From the NCBI GenBank assembly GCA_022605955.1, contig JAKCOZ010000230.1, positions 124,001-188,000 on the forward strand: a stretch of DNA of 64,000 bases. Reading direction: 5' to 3'. Below, piece after piece: positions 23,959 through 37,224 of this stretch. Each line of letters starts with the position of its first letter. The first letter of the stretch is position 1. Both the position numbers and the translations under genes were made by a program. The notes below the pieces were generated by a model, which saw only the letters and a list, made by a program, of their open reading frames with translations, did not search any database and was not told the DNA's origin. This DNA comes from Rallus limicola. Lineage: Eukaryota; Chordata; Aves; Gruiformes; Rallidae.

Positions 23959-26532
23959 AGAGCCAAAGTGACAGGGTCTGCTCGTGTGTCCTGTTAGGAG
24001 GTTTCAGACAAGCTATGCCTTTCAGGCCTAGCTTCTTTACTTTGGGAGTTATTGCTGGACATTTAGCATGTTTTGAACTGCAGTCTGCTAGGGCCGAGAA
24101 AAGCACCGTAGGAGTTTCCAGGCATGTTCCCTCTTTCCAGGCAAAGGAAAAGGCTGAGAGCCAAAGTGACAGGGTCTGCTCGTGTGTCCTGTTAGTGGGT
24201 TTCAGACAAGCTATGCCTTTCAGGCCTAGCTTCTTTACTTTGGGAGTTATTGCTGGACGTTTAGCATGTTTTGAACTGCAGTCAGCTAGGGCCAAGAAAA
24301 GCACCGTAGGAGGTTCCAGGCATGTTCCCTCTTTCCAGGCAAAGGAAAAGGCTGAGAGCCAAAGTGACAGGGTCTGCTCGTGTGTCCTGTTAGGAGGTTT
24401 CAGACAAGCTATGCCTTTCAGGCCTAGCTTCTTTACTTTGGGAGTTATTGCTGGACGTTTAGCATGTTTTGAACTGCAGTCTGCTAGGGCCGAGAAAAGC
24501 ACCGTAGGAGGTTCCAGGCATGTTCCCTCTTTCCAGGCAAAGGAAAAGGCTGAGAGCCAAAGTGACAGGGTCTGCTCGTGTGTCCTATTAGGAGGTTTCA
24601 GACAAGCTATGCCTTTCAGGCCTAGCTTCTTTACTTTGGGAGTTATTGCTGGACGTTTAGCATGTTTTGAACTGCAGTCTGCTAGGGCCGAGAAAAGCAC
24701 CGTAGGAGGTTCCAGGCATGTTCCCTCTTTCCAGGCAAAGGAAAAGGCTGAGAGCCAAAGTGACAGGGTCTGCTCGTGTGTCCTGTTAGGAGGTTTCAGA
24801 CAAGCTATGCCTTTCAGGCCTAGCTTCTTTACTTTGGGAGTTATTGCTGGACGTTTAGCATGTTTTGAACTGCAGTCTGCTAGGGCCGAGAAAAGCACCG
24901 TAGGAGGTTCCAGGCATGTTCCCTCTTTCCAGGCAAAGGAAAAGGCTGAGAGCCAAAGTGACAGGGTCTGCTCGTGTGTCCTGTTAGGAGGTTTCAGACA
25001 AGCTATGCCTTTCAGGCCTAGCTTCTTTACTTTGGGAGTTATTGCTGGACATTTAGCATGTTTTGAACTGCAGTCTGCTAGGGCCGAGAAAAGCACCGTA
25101 GGAGTTTCCAGGCATGTTCCCTCTTTCCAGGCAAAGGAAAAGGCTGAGAGCCAAAGTGACAGGGTCTGCTCGTGTGTCCTGTTAGTGGGTTTCAGACAAG
25201 CTATGCCTTTCAGGCCTAGCTTCTTTACTTTGGGAGTTATTGCTGGACGTTTAGCATGTTTTGAACTGCAGTCTGCTAGGGCCGAGAAAAGCACCGTAGG
25301 AGGTTCCAGGCATGTTCCCTCTTTCCAGGCAAAGGAAAAGGCTGAGAGCCAAAGTGACAGGGTCTGCTCGTGTGTCCTGTTAGGAGGTTTCAGACAAGCT
25401 ATGCCTTTCAGGCCTAGCTTCTTTACTTTGGGAGTTATTGCTGGACGTTTAGCATGTTTTGAACTGATGTCTGCTAGGGCAGAGAAAAGGACCGTAGGAG
25501 GTTCCAGGCATGTTCCCTCTTTCCAGGCAAAGGAAAAGGCTGAGAGCCAAAGTGACAGGGTCTGCTCGTGTGTCCTGTTAGGAGGTTTCAGACAAGCTAT
25601 GCCTTTCAGGCCTAGCTTCTTTACTTTGGGAGTTATTGCTGGACGTTTAGCATGTTTTGAACTGCAGTCTGCTAGGGCCGAGAAAAGCACAGTAGGAGGT
25701 TCCAGGCATGTTCCCTCTTTCCAGGCAAAGGAAAAGGCTGAGAGCCAATGTGACAGGGTCTGCTCGTGTGTCCTGTTAGGAGGTTTCAGACAAGCTATGC
25801 CTTTCAGGCCTAGCTTCTTTACTTTGGGAGTTATTGCTGGACGTTTAGCATGTTTTGAACTGCAGTCTGCTAGGGCCGAGAAAAGCACCGTAGGAGGTTC
25901 CAGGCATGTTCCCTCTTTCCAGGCAAAGGAAAAGGCTGAGAGCCAAAGTGACAGGGTCTGCTCGTGTGTCCTGTTAGGGGGTTTCAGACAAGCTATGCCT
26001 TTCAGGCCTAGCTTCTTTACTTTGGGAGTTATTGCTGGACGTTTAGCATGTTTTGAACTGCAGTCTGCTAGGGCCGAGAAAAGCACCGTAGGAGGTTCCA
26101 GGCATGTTCCCTCTTTCCAGGCAAAGGAAAAGGCTGAGAGCCAAAGTGACAGGGTCTGCTCGTGTGTCCTGTTAGGAGGTTTCAGACAAGCTATGCCTTT
26201 CAGGCCTAGCTTCTTTACTTTGGGAGTTATTGCTGGACATTTAGCATGTTTTGAACTGCAGTCTGCTAGGGCCGAGAAAAGCACCGTAGGAGGTTCCAGG
26301 CATGTTCCCTCTTTCCAGGCAAAGGAAAAGGCTGAGAGCCAAAGTGACAGGGTCTGCTCGTGTGTCCTGTTAGTGGGATTCAGACAAGCTATGCCTTTCA
26401 GGCCTAGCTTCTTTACTTTGGGAGTTATTGCTGGACGTTTAGCATGTTTTGAACTGCAGTCTGCTAGGGCCGAGAAAAGCACCGTAGGAGGTTCCAGGCA
26501 TGTTCCCTCTTTCCAGGCAAAGGAAAAGGCTG
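23959..26532 (+). repeat. 13-monomer segment, right copy of 5,940-bp-spaced duplication
   Basis: Counterpart of 18019-20592. It shares the rare A128, A35 and A44 (GGGATTC) markers in exact register 30 monomers later. It differs by A138 (GCCAAG near 24294), T157 in the sixth monomer and consensus G156 in the eighth. Confidence 0.88.
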
Positions 26533-29106
26533 AGAGCCAAAGTGACAGGGTCTGCTCGTGTGTCCTGTTAGGAGGTTTCAGACAAGCTATGCCTTTCAGG
26601 CCTAGCTTCTTTACTTTGGGAGTTATTGCTGGACATTTAGCATGTTTTGAACTGCAGTCTGCTAGGGCCGAGAAAAGCACCGTAGGAGTTTCCAGGCATG
26701 TTCCCTCTTTCCAGGCAAAGGAAAAGGCTGAGAGCCAAAGTGACAGGGTCTGCTCGTGTGTCCTGTTAGTGGGTTTCAGACAAGCTATGCCTTTCAGGCC
26801 TAGCTTCTTTACTTTGGGAGTTATTGCTGGACGTTTAGCATGTTTTGAACTGCAGTCTGCTAGGGCCGAGAAAAGCACCGTAGGAGGTTCCAGGCATGTT
26901 CCCTCTTTCCAGGCAAAGGAAAAGGCTGAGAGCCAAAGTGACAGGGTCTGCTCGTGTGTCCTGTTAGGGGGTTTCAGACAAGCTATGCCTTTCAGGCCTA
27001 GCTTCTTTACTTTGGGAGTTATTGCTGGACGTTTAGCATGTTTTGAACTGCAGTCTGCTAGGGCCGAGAAAAGCACCGTAGGAGGTTCCAGGCATGTTCC
27101 CTCTTTCCAGGCAAAGGAAAAGGCTGAGAGCCAAAGTGACAGGGTCTGCTCGTGTGTCCTGTTAGGAGGTTTCAGACAAGCTATGCCTTTCAGGCCTAGC
27201 TTCTTTACTTTGGGAGTTATTGCTGGACGTTTAGCATGTTTTGAACTGCAGTCTGCTAGGGCCGAGAAAAGCACCGTAGGAGGTTCCAGGCATGTTCCCT
27301 CTTTCCAGGCAAAGGAAAAGGCTGAGAGCCAAAGTGACAGGGTCTGCTCGTGTGTCCTGTTAGGAGGTTTCAGACAAGCTATGCCTTTCAGGCCTAGCTT
27401 CTTTACTTTGGGAGTTATTGCTGGACATTTAGCATGTTTTGAACTGCAGTCTGCTAGGGCCGAGAAAAGCACCGTAGGAGTTTCCAGGCATGTTCCCTCT
27501 TTCCAGGCAAAGGAAAAGGCTGAGAGCCAAAGTGACAGGGTCTGCTCGTGTGTCCTGTTAGTGGGTTTCAGACAAGCTATGCCTTTCAGGCCTAGCTTCT
27601 TTACTTTGGGAGTTATTGCTGGACGTTTAGCATGTTTTGAACTGCAGTCTGCTAGGGCCGAGAAAAGCACCGTAGGAGGTTCCAGGCATGTTCCCTCTTT
27701 CCAGGCAAAGGAAAAGGCTGAGAGCCAAAGTGACAGGGTCTGCTCGTGTGTCCTGTTAGGAGGTTTCAGACAAGCTATGCCTTTCAGGCCTAGCTTCTTT
27801 ACTTTGGGAGTTATTGCTGGACGTTTAGCATGTTTTGAACTGCAGTCTGCTAGGGCCGAGAAAAGCACCGTAGGAGGTTCCAGGCATGTTCCCTCTTTCC
27901 AGGCAAAGGAAAAGGCTGAGAGCCAAAGTGACAGGGTCTGCTCGTGTGTCCTGTTAGGAGGTTTCAGACGAGCTATGCCTTTCAGGCCTAGCTTCTTTAC
28001 TTTGGGAGTTATTGCTGGACGTTTAGCATGTTTTGAACTGATGTCTGCTAGGGCCGAGAAAAGCACCGTAGGAGGTTCCAGGCATGTTCCCTCTTTCCAG
28101 GCAAAGGAAAAGGCTGAGAGCCAAAGTGACAGGGTCTGCTCGTGTGTCCTGTTAGGAGGTTTCAGACAAGCTATGCCTTTCAGGCCTAGCTTCTTTACTT
28201 TGGGAGTTATTGCTGGACGTTTAGCATGTTTTGAACTGCAGTCTGCTAGGGCCGAGAAAAGCACCGTAGGAGGTTCCAGGCATGTTCCCTCTTTCCAGGC
28301 AAAGGAAAAGGCTGAGAGCCAAAGTGACAGGGTCTCCTCGTGTGTCCTGTTAGGAGGTTTCAGACAAGCTATGCCTTTCAGGCCTAGCTTCTTTACTTTG
28401 GGAGTTATTGCTGGACGTTTAGCATGTTTTGAACTGCAGTCTGCTAGGGCCGAGAAAAGCACCGTAGGAGGTTCCAGGCATGTTCCCTCTTTCCAGGCAA
28501 AGGAAAAGGCTGAGAGCCAAAGTGACAGGGTCTGCTCGTGTGTCCTGTTAGGAGGTTTCAGACAAGCTATGCCTTTCAGGCCTAGCTTCTTTACTTTGGG
28601 AGTTATTGCTGGACATTTAGCATGTTTTGAACTGCAGTCTGCTAGGGCCGAGAAAAGCACCGTAGGAGGTTCCAGGCATGTTCCCTCTTTCCAGGCAAAG
28701 GAAAAGGCTGAGAGCCAAAGTGACAGGGTCTGCTCGTGTGTCCTGTTAGTGGGTTTCAGACAAGCTATGCCTTTCAGGCCTAGCTTCTTTACTTTGGGAG
28801 TTATTGCTGGACGTTTAGCATGTTTTGAACTGCAGTCTGCTAGGGCTGAGAAAAGCACCGTAGGAGGTTCCAGGCATGTTCCCTCTTTCCAGGCAAAGGA
28901 AAAGGCTGAGAGCCAAAGTGACAGGGTCTGCTCGTGTGTCCTGTTAGGAGGTTTCAGACAAGCTATGCCTTTCAGGCCTAGCTTCTTTACTTTGGGAGTT
29001 ATTGCTGGACGTTTAGCATGTTTTGAACTGATGTCTGCTAGGGCAGAGAAAAGGACCGTAGGAGGTTCCAGGCATGTTCCCTCTTTCCAGGCAAAGGAAA
29101 AGGCTG
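26533..29106 (+). repeat. Mixed monomers with three A103-T40 pairs
   Basis: Thirteen monomers. Pairs of an A103 monomer followed by a T40 monomer start at 26533, 27325 and 28513. G52/A123-T124 is at 27721-28116 (second monomer), C22 at 28315, and the A123-T124/A137/G146 haplotype at 28909. The last four to five monomers correspond, 50 monomers later, to the run ending at 39006. Confidence 0.75.
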
Positions 29107-30888
29107 AGAGCCAAAGTGACAGGGTCTGCTCGTGTGTCCTGTTAGGAGGTTTCAGACAAGCTATGCCTTTCAGGCCTAGCTTCTTTACTTTGGGAGTTAT
29201 TGCTGGACGTTTAGCATGTTTTGAACTGCAGTCTGCTAGGGCCGAGAAAAGCACAGTAGGAGGTTCCAGGCATGTTCCCTCTTTCCAGGCAAAGGAAAAG
29301 CCTGAGAGCCAATGTGACAGGGTCTGCTCGTGTGTCCTGTTAGGAGGTTTCAGACAAGCTATGCCTTTCAGGCCTAGCTTCTTTACTTTGGGAGTTATTG
29401 CTGGACGTTTAGCATGTTTTGAACTGCAGTCTGCTAGGGCCGAGAAAAGCACCGTAGGAGGTTCCAGGCATGTTCCCTCTTTCCAGGCAAAGGAAAAGGC
29501 TGAGAGCCAAAGTGACAGGGTCTGCTCGTGTGTCCTGTTAGGGGGTTTCAGACAAGCTATGCCTTTCAGGCCTAGCTTCTTTACTTTGGGAGTTATTGCT
29601 GGACGTTTAGCATGTTTTGAACTGCAGTCTGCTAGGGCCGAGAAAAGCACCGTAGGAGGTTCCAGGCATGTTCCCTCTTTCCAGGCAAAGGAAAAGGCTG
29701 AGAGCCAAAGTGACAGGGTCTGCTCGTGTGTCCTGTTAGGAGGTTTCAGACAAGCTATGCCTTTCAGGCCTAGCTTCTTTACTTTGGGAGTTATTGCTGG
29801 ACGTTTAGCATGTTTTGAACTGCAGTCTGCTAGGGCCGAGAAAAGCACCGTAGGAGGTTCCAGGCATGTTCCCTCTTTCCAGGCAAAGGAAAAGGCTGAG
29901 AGCCAAAGTGACAGGGTCTGCTCGTGTGTCCTGTTAGGAGGTTTCAGACAAGCTATGCCTTTCAGGCCTAGCTTCTTTACTTTGGGAGTTATTGCTGGAC
30001 ATTTAGCATGTTTTGAACTGCAGTCTGCTAGGGCCGAGAAAAGCACCGTAGGAGTTTCCAGGCATGTTCCCTCTTTCCAGGCAAAGGAAAAGGCTGAGAG
30101 CCAAAGTGACAGGGTCTGCTCGTGTGTCCTGTTAGTGGGTTTCAGACAAGCTATGCCTTTCAGGCCTAGCTTCTTTACTTTGGGAGTTATTGCTGGACGT
30201 TTAGCATGTTTTGAACTGCAGTCTGCTAGGGCCGAGAAAAGCACCGTAGGAGGTTCCAGGCATGTTCCCTCTTTCCAGGCAAAGGAAAAGGCTGAGAGCC
30301 AAAGTGACAGGGTCTGCTCGTGTGTCCTGTTAGGAGGTTTCAGACAAGCTATGCCTTTCAGGCCTAGCTTCTTTACTTTGGGAGTTATTGCTGGACGTTT
30401 AGCATGTTTTGAACTGCAGTCTGCTAGGGCCGAGAAAAGCACCGTAGGAGGTTCCAGGCATGTTCCCTCTTTCCAGGCAAAGGAAAAGGCTGAGAGCCAA
30501 AGTGACAGGGTCTGCTCGTGTGTCCTGTTAGGGGGTTTCAGACGAGCTATGCCTTTCAGGCCTAGCTTCTTTACTTTGGGAGTTATTGCTGGACGTTTAG
30601 CATGTTTTGAACTGATGTCTGCTAGGGCCGAGAAAAGCACCGTAGGAGGTTCCAGGCATGTTCCCTCTTTCCAGGCAAAGGAAAAGGCTGAGAGCCAAAG
30701 TGACAGGGTCTGCTCGTGTGTCCTGTTAGGAGGTTTCAGACGATCTATGCCTTTCAGGCCTAGCTTCTTTACTTTGGGAGTTATTGCTGGACGTTTAGCA
30801 TGTTTTGAACTGCAGTCTGCTAGGGCCGAGAAAAGCACCGTAGGAGGTTCCAGGCATGTTCCCTCTTTCCAGGCAAAGGAAAAGGCTG
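29107..30888 (+). repeat. 9-monomer cassette, tandem copy A (1,782 bp)
   Basis: Order: A149/C195; T9; G41; plain; A103/T157; T40; plain; G41/G52/A123-T124; G52 with T54 (CGATCTATG). The next nine monomers repeat it with no difference that I could see. T54 occurs only in these two copies (near 30744 and 32526). Confidence 0.88.
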
Positions 30889-32670
30889 AGAGCCAAAGTG
30901 ACAGGGTCTGCTCGTGTGTCCTGTTAGGAGGTTTCAGACAAGCTATGCCTTTCAGGCCTAGCTTCTTTACTTTGGGAGTTATTGCTGGACGTTTAGCATG
31001 TTTTGAACTGCAGTCTGCTAGGGCCGAGAAAAGCACAGTAGGAGGTTCCAGGCATGTTCCCTCTTTCCAGGCAAAGGAAAAGCCTGAGAGCCAATGTGAC
31101 AGGGTCTGCTCGTGTGTCCTGTTAGGAGGTTTCAGACAAGCTATGCCTTTCAGGCCTAGCTTCTTTACTTTGGGAGTTATTGCTGGACGTTTAGCATGTT
31201 TTGAACTGCAGTCTGCTAGGGCCGAGAAAAGCACCGTAGGAGGTTCCAGGCATGTTCCCTCTTTCCAGGCAAAGGAAAAGGCTGAGAGCCAAAGTGACAG
31301 GGTCTGCTCGTGTGTCCTGTTAGGGGGTTTCAGACAAGCTATGCCTTTCAGGCCTAGCTTCTTTACTTTGGGAGTTATTGCTGGACGTTTAGCATGTTTT
31401 GAACTGCAGTCTGCTAGGGCCGAGAAAAGCACCGTAGGAGGTTCCAGGCATGTTCCCTCTTTCCAGGCAAAGGAAAAGGCTGAGAGCCAAAGTGACAGGG
31501 TCTGCTCGTGTGTCCTGTTAGGAGGTTTCAGACAAGCTATGCCTTTCAGGCCTAGCTTCTTTACTTTGGGAGTTATTGCTGGACGTTTAGCATGTTTTGA
31601 ACTGCAGTCTGCTAGGGCCGAGAAAAGCACCGTAGGAGGTTCCAGGCATGTTCCCTCTTTCCAGGCAAAGGAAAAGGCTGAGAGCCAAAGTGACAGGGTC
31701 TGCTCGTGTGTCCTGTTAGGAGGTTTCAGACAAGCTATGCCTTTCAGGCCTAGCTTCTTTACTTTGGGAGTTATTGCTGGACATTTAGCATGTTTTGAAC
31801 TGCAGTCTGCTAGGGCCGAGAAAAGCACCGTAGGAGTTTCCAGGCATGTTCCCTCTTTCCAGGCAAAGGAAAAGGCTGAGAGCCAAAGTGACAGGGTCTG
31901 CTCGTGTGTCCTGTTAGTGGGTTTCAGACAAGCTATGCCTTTCAGGCCTAGCTTCTTTACTTTGGGAGTTATTGCTGGACGTTTAGCATGTTTTGAACTG
32001 CAGTCTGCTAGGGCCGAGAAAAGCACCGTAGGAGGTTCCAGGCATGTTCCCTCTTTCCAGGCAAAGGAAAAGGCTGAGAGCCAAAGTGACAGGGTCTGCT
32101 CGTGTGTCCTGTTAGGAGGTTTCAGACAAGCTATGCCTTTCAGGCCTAGCTTCTTTACTTTGGGAGTTATTGCTGGACGTTTAGCATGTTTTGAACTGCA
32201 GTCTGCTAGGGCCGAGAAAAGCACCGTAGGAGGTTCCAGGCATGTTCCCTCTTTCCAGGCAAAGGAAAAGGCTGAGAGCCAAAGTGACAGGGTCTGCTCG
32301 TGTGTCCTGTTAGGGGGTTTCAGACGAGCTATGCCTTTCAGGCCTAGCTTCTTTACTTTGGGAGTTATTGCTGGACGTTTAGCATGTTTTGAACTGATGT
32401 CTGCTAGGGCCGAGAAAAGCACCGTAGGAGGTTCCAGGCATGTTCCCTCTTTCCAGGCAAAGGAAAAGGCTGAGAGCCAAAGTGACAGGGTCTGCTCGTG
32501 TGTCCTGTTAGGAGGTTTCAGACGATCTATGCCTTTCAGGCCTAGCTTCTTTACTTTGGGAGTTATTGCTGGACGTTTAGCATGTTTTGAACTGCAGTCT
32601 GCTAGGGCCGAGAAAAGCACCGTAGGAGGTTCCAGGCATGTTCCCTCTTTCCAGGCAAAGGAAAAGGCTG
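30889..32670 (+). repeat. 9-monomer cassette, tandem copy B (1,782 bp)
   Basis: Apparently identical to 29107-30888. The tandem ends here: the next monomer (32671) has C22, unlike 30889. This copy, not copy A, aligns in register with 39007-40788 in the 41-monomer duplication. Confidence 0.88.
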
Positions 32671-35600
32671 AGAGCCAAAGTGACAGGGTCTCCTCGTGTG
32701 TCCTGTTAGGAGGTTTCAGACAAGCTATGCCTTTCAGGCCTAGCTTCTTTACTTTGGGAGTTATTGCTGGACGTTTAGCTTGTTTTGAACTGCAGTCTGC
32801 TAGGGCCGAGAAAAGCACCGTAGGAGGTTCCAGGCATGTTCCCTCTTTCCAGGCAAAGGAAAAGGCTGAGAGCCAAAGTGACAGGGTCTGCTCGTGTGTC
32901 CTGTTAGGAGGTTTCAGACAAGCTATGCCTTTCAGGCCTAGCTTCTTTACTTTGGGAGTTATTGCTGGACGTTTAGCATGTTTTGAACTGCAGTCTGCTA
33001 GGGCCGAGAAAAGCACCGTAGGAGGTTCCAGGCATGTTCCCTCTTTCCAGGCAAAGGAAAAGGCTGAGAGCCAAAGTGACAGGGTCTGCTCGTGTGTCCT
33101 GTTAGGAGGTTTCAGACAAGCTATGCCTTTCAGGCCTAGCTTCTTTACTTTGGGAGTTATTGCTGGACATTTAGCATGTTTTGAACTGCAGTCTGCTAGG
33201 GCCGAGAAAAGCACCGTAGGAGGTTCCAGGCATGTTCCCTCTTTCCAGGCAAAGGAAAAGGCTGAGAGCCAAAGTGACAGGGTCTGCTCGTGTGTCCTGT
33301 TAGTGGGTTTCAGACAAGCTATGCCTTTCAGGCCTAGCTTCTTTACTTTGGGAGTTATTGCTGGACGTTTAGCATGTTTTGAACTGATGTCTGCTAGGGC
33401 CGAGAAAAGCACCGTAGGAGGTTCCAGGCATGTTCCCTCTTTCCAGGCAAAGGAAAAGGCTGAGAGCCAAAGTGACAGGGTCTCCTCGTGTGTCCTATTA
33501 GGAGGTTTCAGACAAGCTATGCCTTTCAGGCCTAGCTTCTTTACTTTGGGAGTTATTGCTGGACGTTTAGCATGTTTTGAACTGCAGTCTGCTAGGGCCG
33601 AGAAAAGCACCGTAGGAGGTTCCAGGCATGTTCCCTCTTTCCAGGCAAAGGAAAAGGCTGAGAGCCAAAGTGACAGGGTCTGCTCGTGTGTCCTGTTAGG
33701 AGGTTTCAGACGAGCTATGCCTTTCAGGCCTAGCTTCTTTACTTTGGGAGTTATTGCTGGACGTTTAGCATGTTTTGAACTGCAGTCTGCTAGGGCCGAG
33801 AAAAGCACCGTAGGAGGTTCCAGGCATGTTCCCTCTTTCCAGGCAAAGGAAAAGGCTGAGAGCCAAAGTGACAGGGTCTGCTCGTGTGTCCTGTTAGGAG
33901 GTTTCAGACAAGCTATGCCTTTCAGGCCTAGCTTCTTTACTTTGGGAGTTATTGCTGGACGTTTAGCATGTTTTGAACTGCAGTCTGCTAGGGCCGAGAA
34001 AAGCACCGTAGGAGGTTCCAGGCATGTTCCCTCTTTCCAGGCAAAGGAAAAGGCTGAGAGCCAAAGTGACAGGGTCTGCTCGTGTGTCCTGTTAGGGGGT
34101 TTCAGACGAGCTATGCCTTTCAGGCCTAGCTTCTTTACTTTGGGAGTTATTGCTGGACGTTTAGCATGTTTTGAACTGCAGTCTGCTAGGGCCGAGAAAA
34201 GCACCGTAGGAGGTTCCAGGCATGTTCCCTCTTTCCAGGCAAAGGAAAAGGCTGAGAGCCAAAGTGACAGGGTCTGCTCGTGTGTCCTGTTAGGGGGTTT
34301 CAGACAAGCTATGCCTTTCAGGCCTAGCTTCTTTACTTTGGGAGTTATTGCTGGACGTTTAGCATGTTTTGAACTGATGTCTGCTAGGGCCGAGAAAAGC
34401 ACCGTAGGAGGTTCCAGGCATGTTCCCTCTTTCCAGGCAAAGGAAAAGGCTGAGAGCCAAAGTGACAGGGTCTGCTCGTGTGTCCTCTTAGGGGGTTTCA
34501 GACGAGCTATGCCTTTCAGGCCTAGCTTCTTTACTTTGGGAGTTATTGCTGGACGTTTAGCATGTTTTGAACTGCAGTCTGCTAGGGCCGAGAAAAGCAC
34601 CGTAGGAGGTTCCAGGCATGTTCCCTCTTTCCAGGCAAAGGAAAAGGCTGAGAGCCAAAGTGACAGGGTCTGCTCGTGTGTCCTGTTAGGAGGTTTCAGA
34701 CAAGCTATGCCTTTCAGGCCTAGCTTCTTTACTTTGGGAGTTATTGCTGGACGTTTAGCATGTTTTGAACTGCAGTCTGCTAGGGCCGAGAAAAGCACCG
34801 TAGGAGGTTCCAGGCATGTTCCCTCTTTCCAGGCAAAGGAAAAGGCTGAGAGCCAAAGCGACAGGGTCTGCTCGTGTGTCCTGTTAGGAGGTTTCAGACA
34901 AGCTATGCCTTTCAGGCCTAGCTTCTTTACTTTGGGAGTTATTGCTGGACGTTTAGCATGTTTTGAACTGCAGTCTGCTAGGGCCGAGAAAAGCACCGTA
35001 GGAGGTTCCAGGCATGTTCCCTCTTTCCAGGCAAAGGAAAAGGCTGAGAGCCAAAGTGACAGGGTCTGCTCGTGTGTCCTGTTAGGAGGTTTCAGACAAG
35101 CTATGCCTTTCAGGCCTAGCTTCTTTACTTTGGGAGTTATTGCTGGACGTTTAGCATGTTTTGAACTGCAGTCTGCTAGGGCCGAGAAAAGCACCGTAGG
35201 AGGTTCCAGGCATGTTCCCTCTTTCCAGGCAAAGGAAAAGGCTGAGAGCCAAAGTGACAGGGTCTGCTCGTGTGTCCTGTTAGTGGGTTTCAGACAAGCT
35301 ATGCCTTTCAGGCCTAGCTTCTTTACTTTGGGAGTTATTGCTGGACGTTTAGCATGTTTTGAACTGCAGTCTGCTAGGGCTGAGAAAAGCACCGTCGGAG
35401 GTTCCAGGCATGTTCCCTCTTTCCAGGCAAAGGAAAAGGCTGAGAGCCAAAGTGACAGGGTCTGCTCGTGTGTCCTGTTAGGAGGTTTCAGACAAGCTAT
35501 GCCTTTCAGGCCTAGCTTCTTTACTTTGGGAGTTATTGCTGGACGTTTAGCATGTTTTGAACTGCAGTCTGCTAGGGCCGAGAAAAGCACCGTAGGAGGT

Positions 35601-37224
35601 TCCAGGCATGTTCCCTCTTTCCAGGCAAAGGAAAAGGCTGAGAGCCAAAGTGACAGGGTCTGCTCGTGTGTCCTGTTAGGGGGTTTCAGACGAGCTATGC
35701 CTTTCAGGCCTAGCTTCTTTACTTTGGGAGTTATTGCTGGACGTTTAGCATGTTTTGAACTGCAGTCTGCTAGGGCCGAGAAAAGCACCGTAGGAGGTTC
35801 CAGGCATGTTCCCTCTTTCCAGGCAAAGGAAAAGGCTGAGAGCCAAAGTGACAGGGTCTGCTCGTCTGTCCTGTTAGGAGGTTTCAGACAAGCTATGCCT
35901 TTCAGGCCTAGCTTCTTTACTTTGGGAGTTATTGCTGGACGTTTAGCATGTTTTGAACTGCAGTCTGCTAGGGCCGAGAAAAGCACCGTAGGAGGTTCCA
36001 GGCATGTTCCCTCTTTCCAGGCAAAGGAAAAGGCTGAGAGCCAAAGCGACAGGGTCTGCTCGTGTGTCCTGTTAGGAGGTTTCAGACAAGCTATGCCTTT
36101 CAGGCCTAGCTTTTTTACTTTGGGAGTTATTGCTGGACGTTTAGCATGTTTTGAACTGCAGTCTGCTAGGGCCGAGAAAAGCACCGTAGGAGGTTCCAGG
36201 CATGTTCCCTCTTTCCAGGCAAAGGAAAAGGCTGAGAGCCAAAGTGACAGGGTCTGCTCGTGTGTCCTGTTAGGAGGTTTCAGACAAGCTATGCCTTTCA
36301 GGCCTAGCTTCTTTACTTTGGGAGTTATTGCTGGACGTTTAGCATGTTTTGAACTGCAGTCTGCTAGGGCCGAGAAAAGCACCGTAGGAGGTTCCAGGCA
36401 TGTTCCCTCTTTCCAGGCAAAGGAAAAGGCTGAGAGCCAAAGTGACAGGGTCTGCTCGTGTGTCCTGTTAGGAGGTTTCAGACAAGCTATGCCTTTCAGG
36501 CCTAGCTTCTTTACTTTGGGAGTTATTGCTGGACATTTAGCATGTTTTGAACTGCAGTCTGCTAGGGCCGAGAAAAGCACCGTAGGAGGTTCCAGGCATG
36601 TTCCCTCTTTCCAGGCAAAGGAAAAGGCTGAGAGCCAAAGTGACAGGGTCTGCTCGTGTGTCCTGTTAGGGGGTTTCAGACGAGGTATTCCTTTCAGGCC
36701 TAGCTTCTTTACTTTGGGAGTTATTGCTGGACGTTTAGCATGTTTTGAACTGCAGTCTGCTAGGGCCGAGAAAAGCACCGTAGGAGGTTCCAGGCATGTT
36801 CCCTCTTTCCAGGCAAAGGAAAAGGCTGAGAGCCAAAGTGACAGGGTCTGCTCGTGTGTCCTGTTAGGGGGTTTCAGACAAGCTATGCCTTTCAGGCCTA
36901 GCTTCTTTACTTTGGGAGTTATTGCTGGACGTTTAGCATGTTTTGAACTGCAGTCTGCTAGGGCCGAGAAAAGCACCGTAGGAGGTTCCAGGCATGTTCC
37001 CTCTTTCCAGGCAAAGGAAAAGGCTGAGAGCCAAAGTGACAGGGTCTACTCGTGTGTCCTGTTAGGGGGTTTCAGACGAGCTATGCCTTTCAGGCCTAGC
37101 TTCTTTACTTTGGGAGTTATTGCTGGACGTTTAGCATGTTTTGAACTGATGTCTGCTAGGGCCGAGAAAAGCACCGTAGGAGGTTCCAGGCATGTTCCCT
37201 CTTTCCAGGCAAAGGAAAAGGCTG
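30889..37224 (+). repeat. 32-monomer segment, left copy of 8,118-bp-spaced duplication
   Basis: Corresponds in register to 39007-45342, 41 monomers later. Shared rare markers include A149/C195 at the start, C22 at 32671, C22 with A35 at 33463, T40 with T137 and C152 (GTCGGAGG) at 35245, C11 (AAGCGAC) at 36037, and A22 at 37027. I noted about 20 single-base differences over 6,336 bp, so this duplication looks older than the 30-monomer one. Private changes include T77 near 36113, C28 near 35866 and a GGTATTCC at about 36686. Confidence 0.82.
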
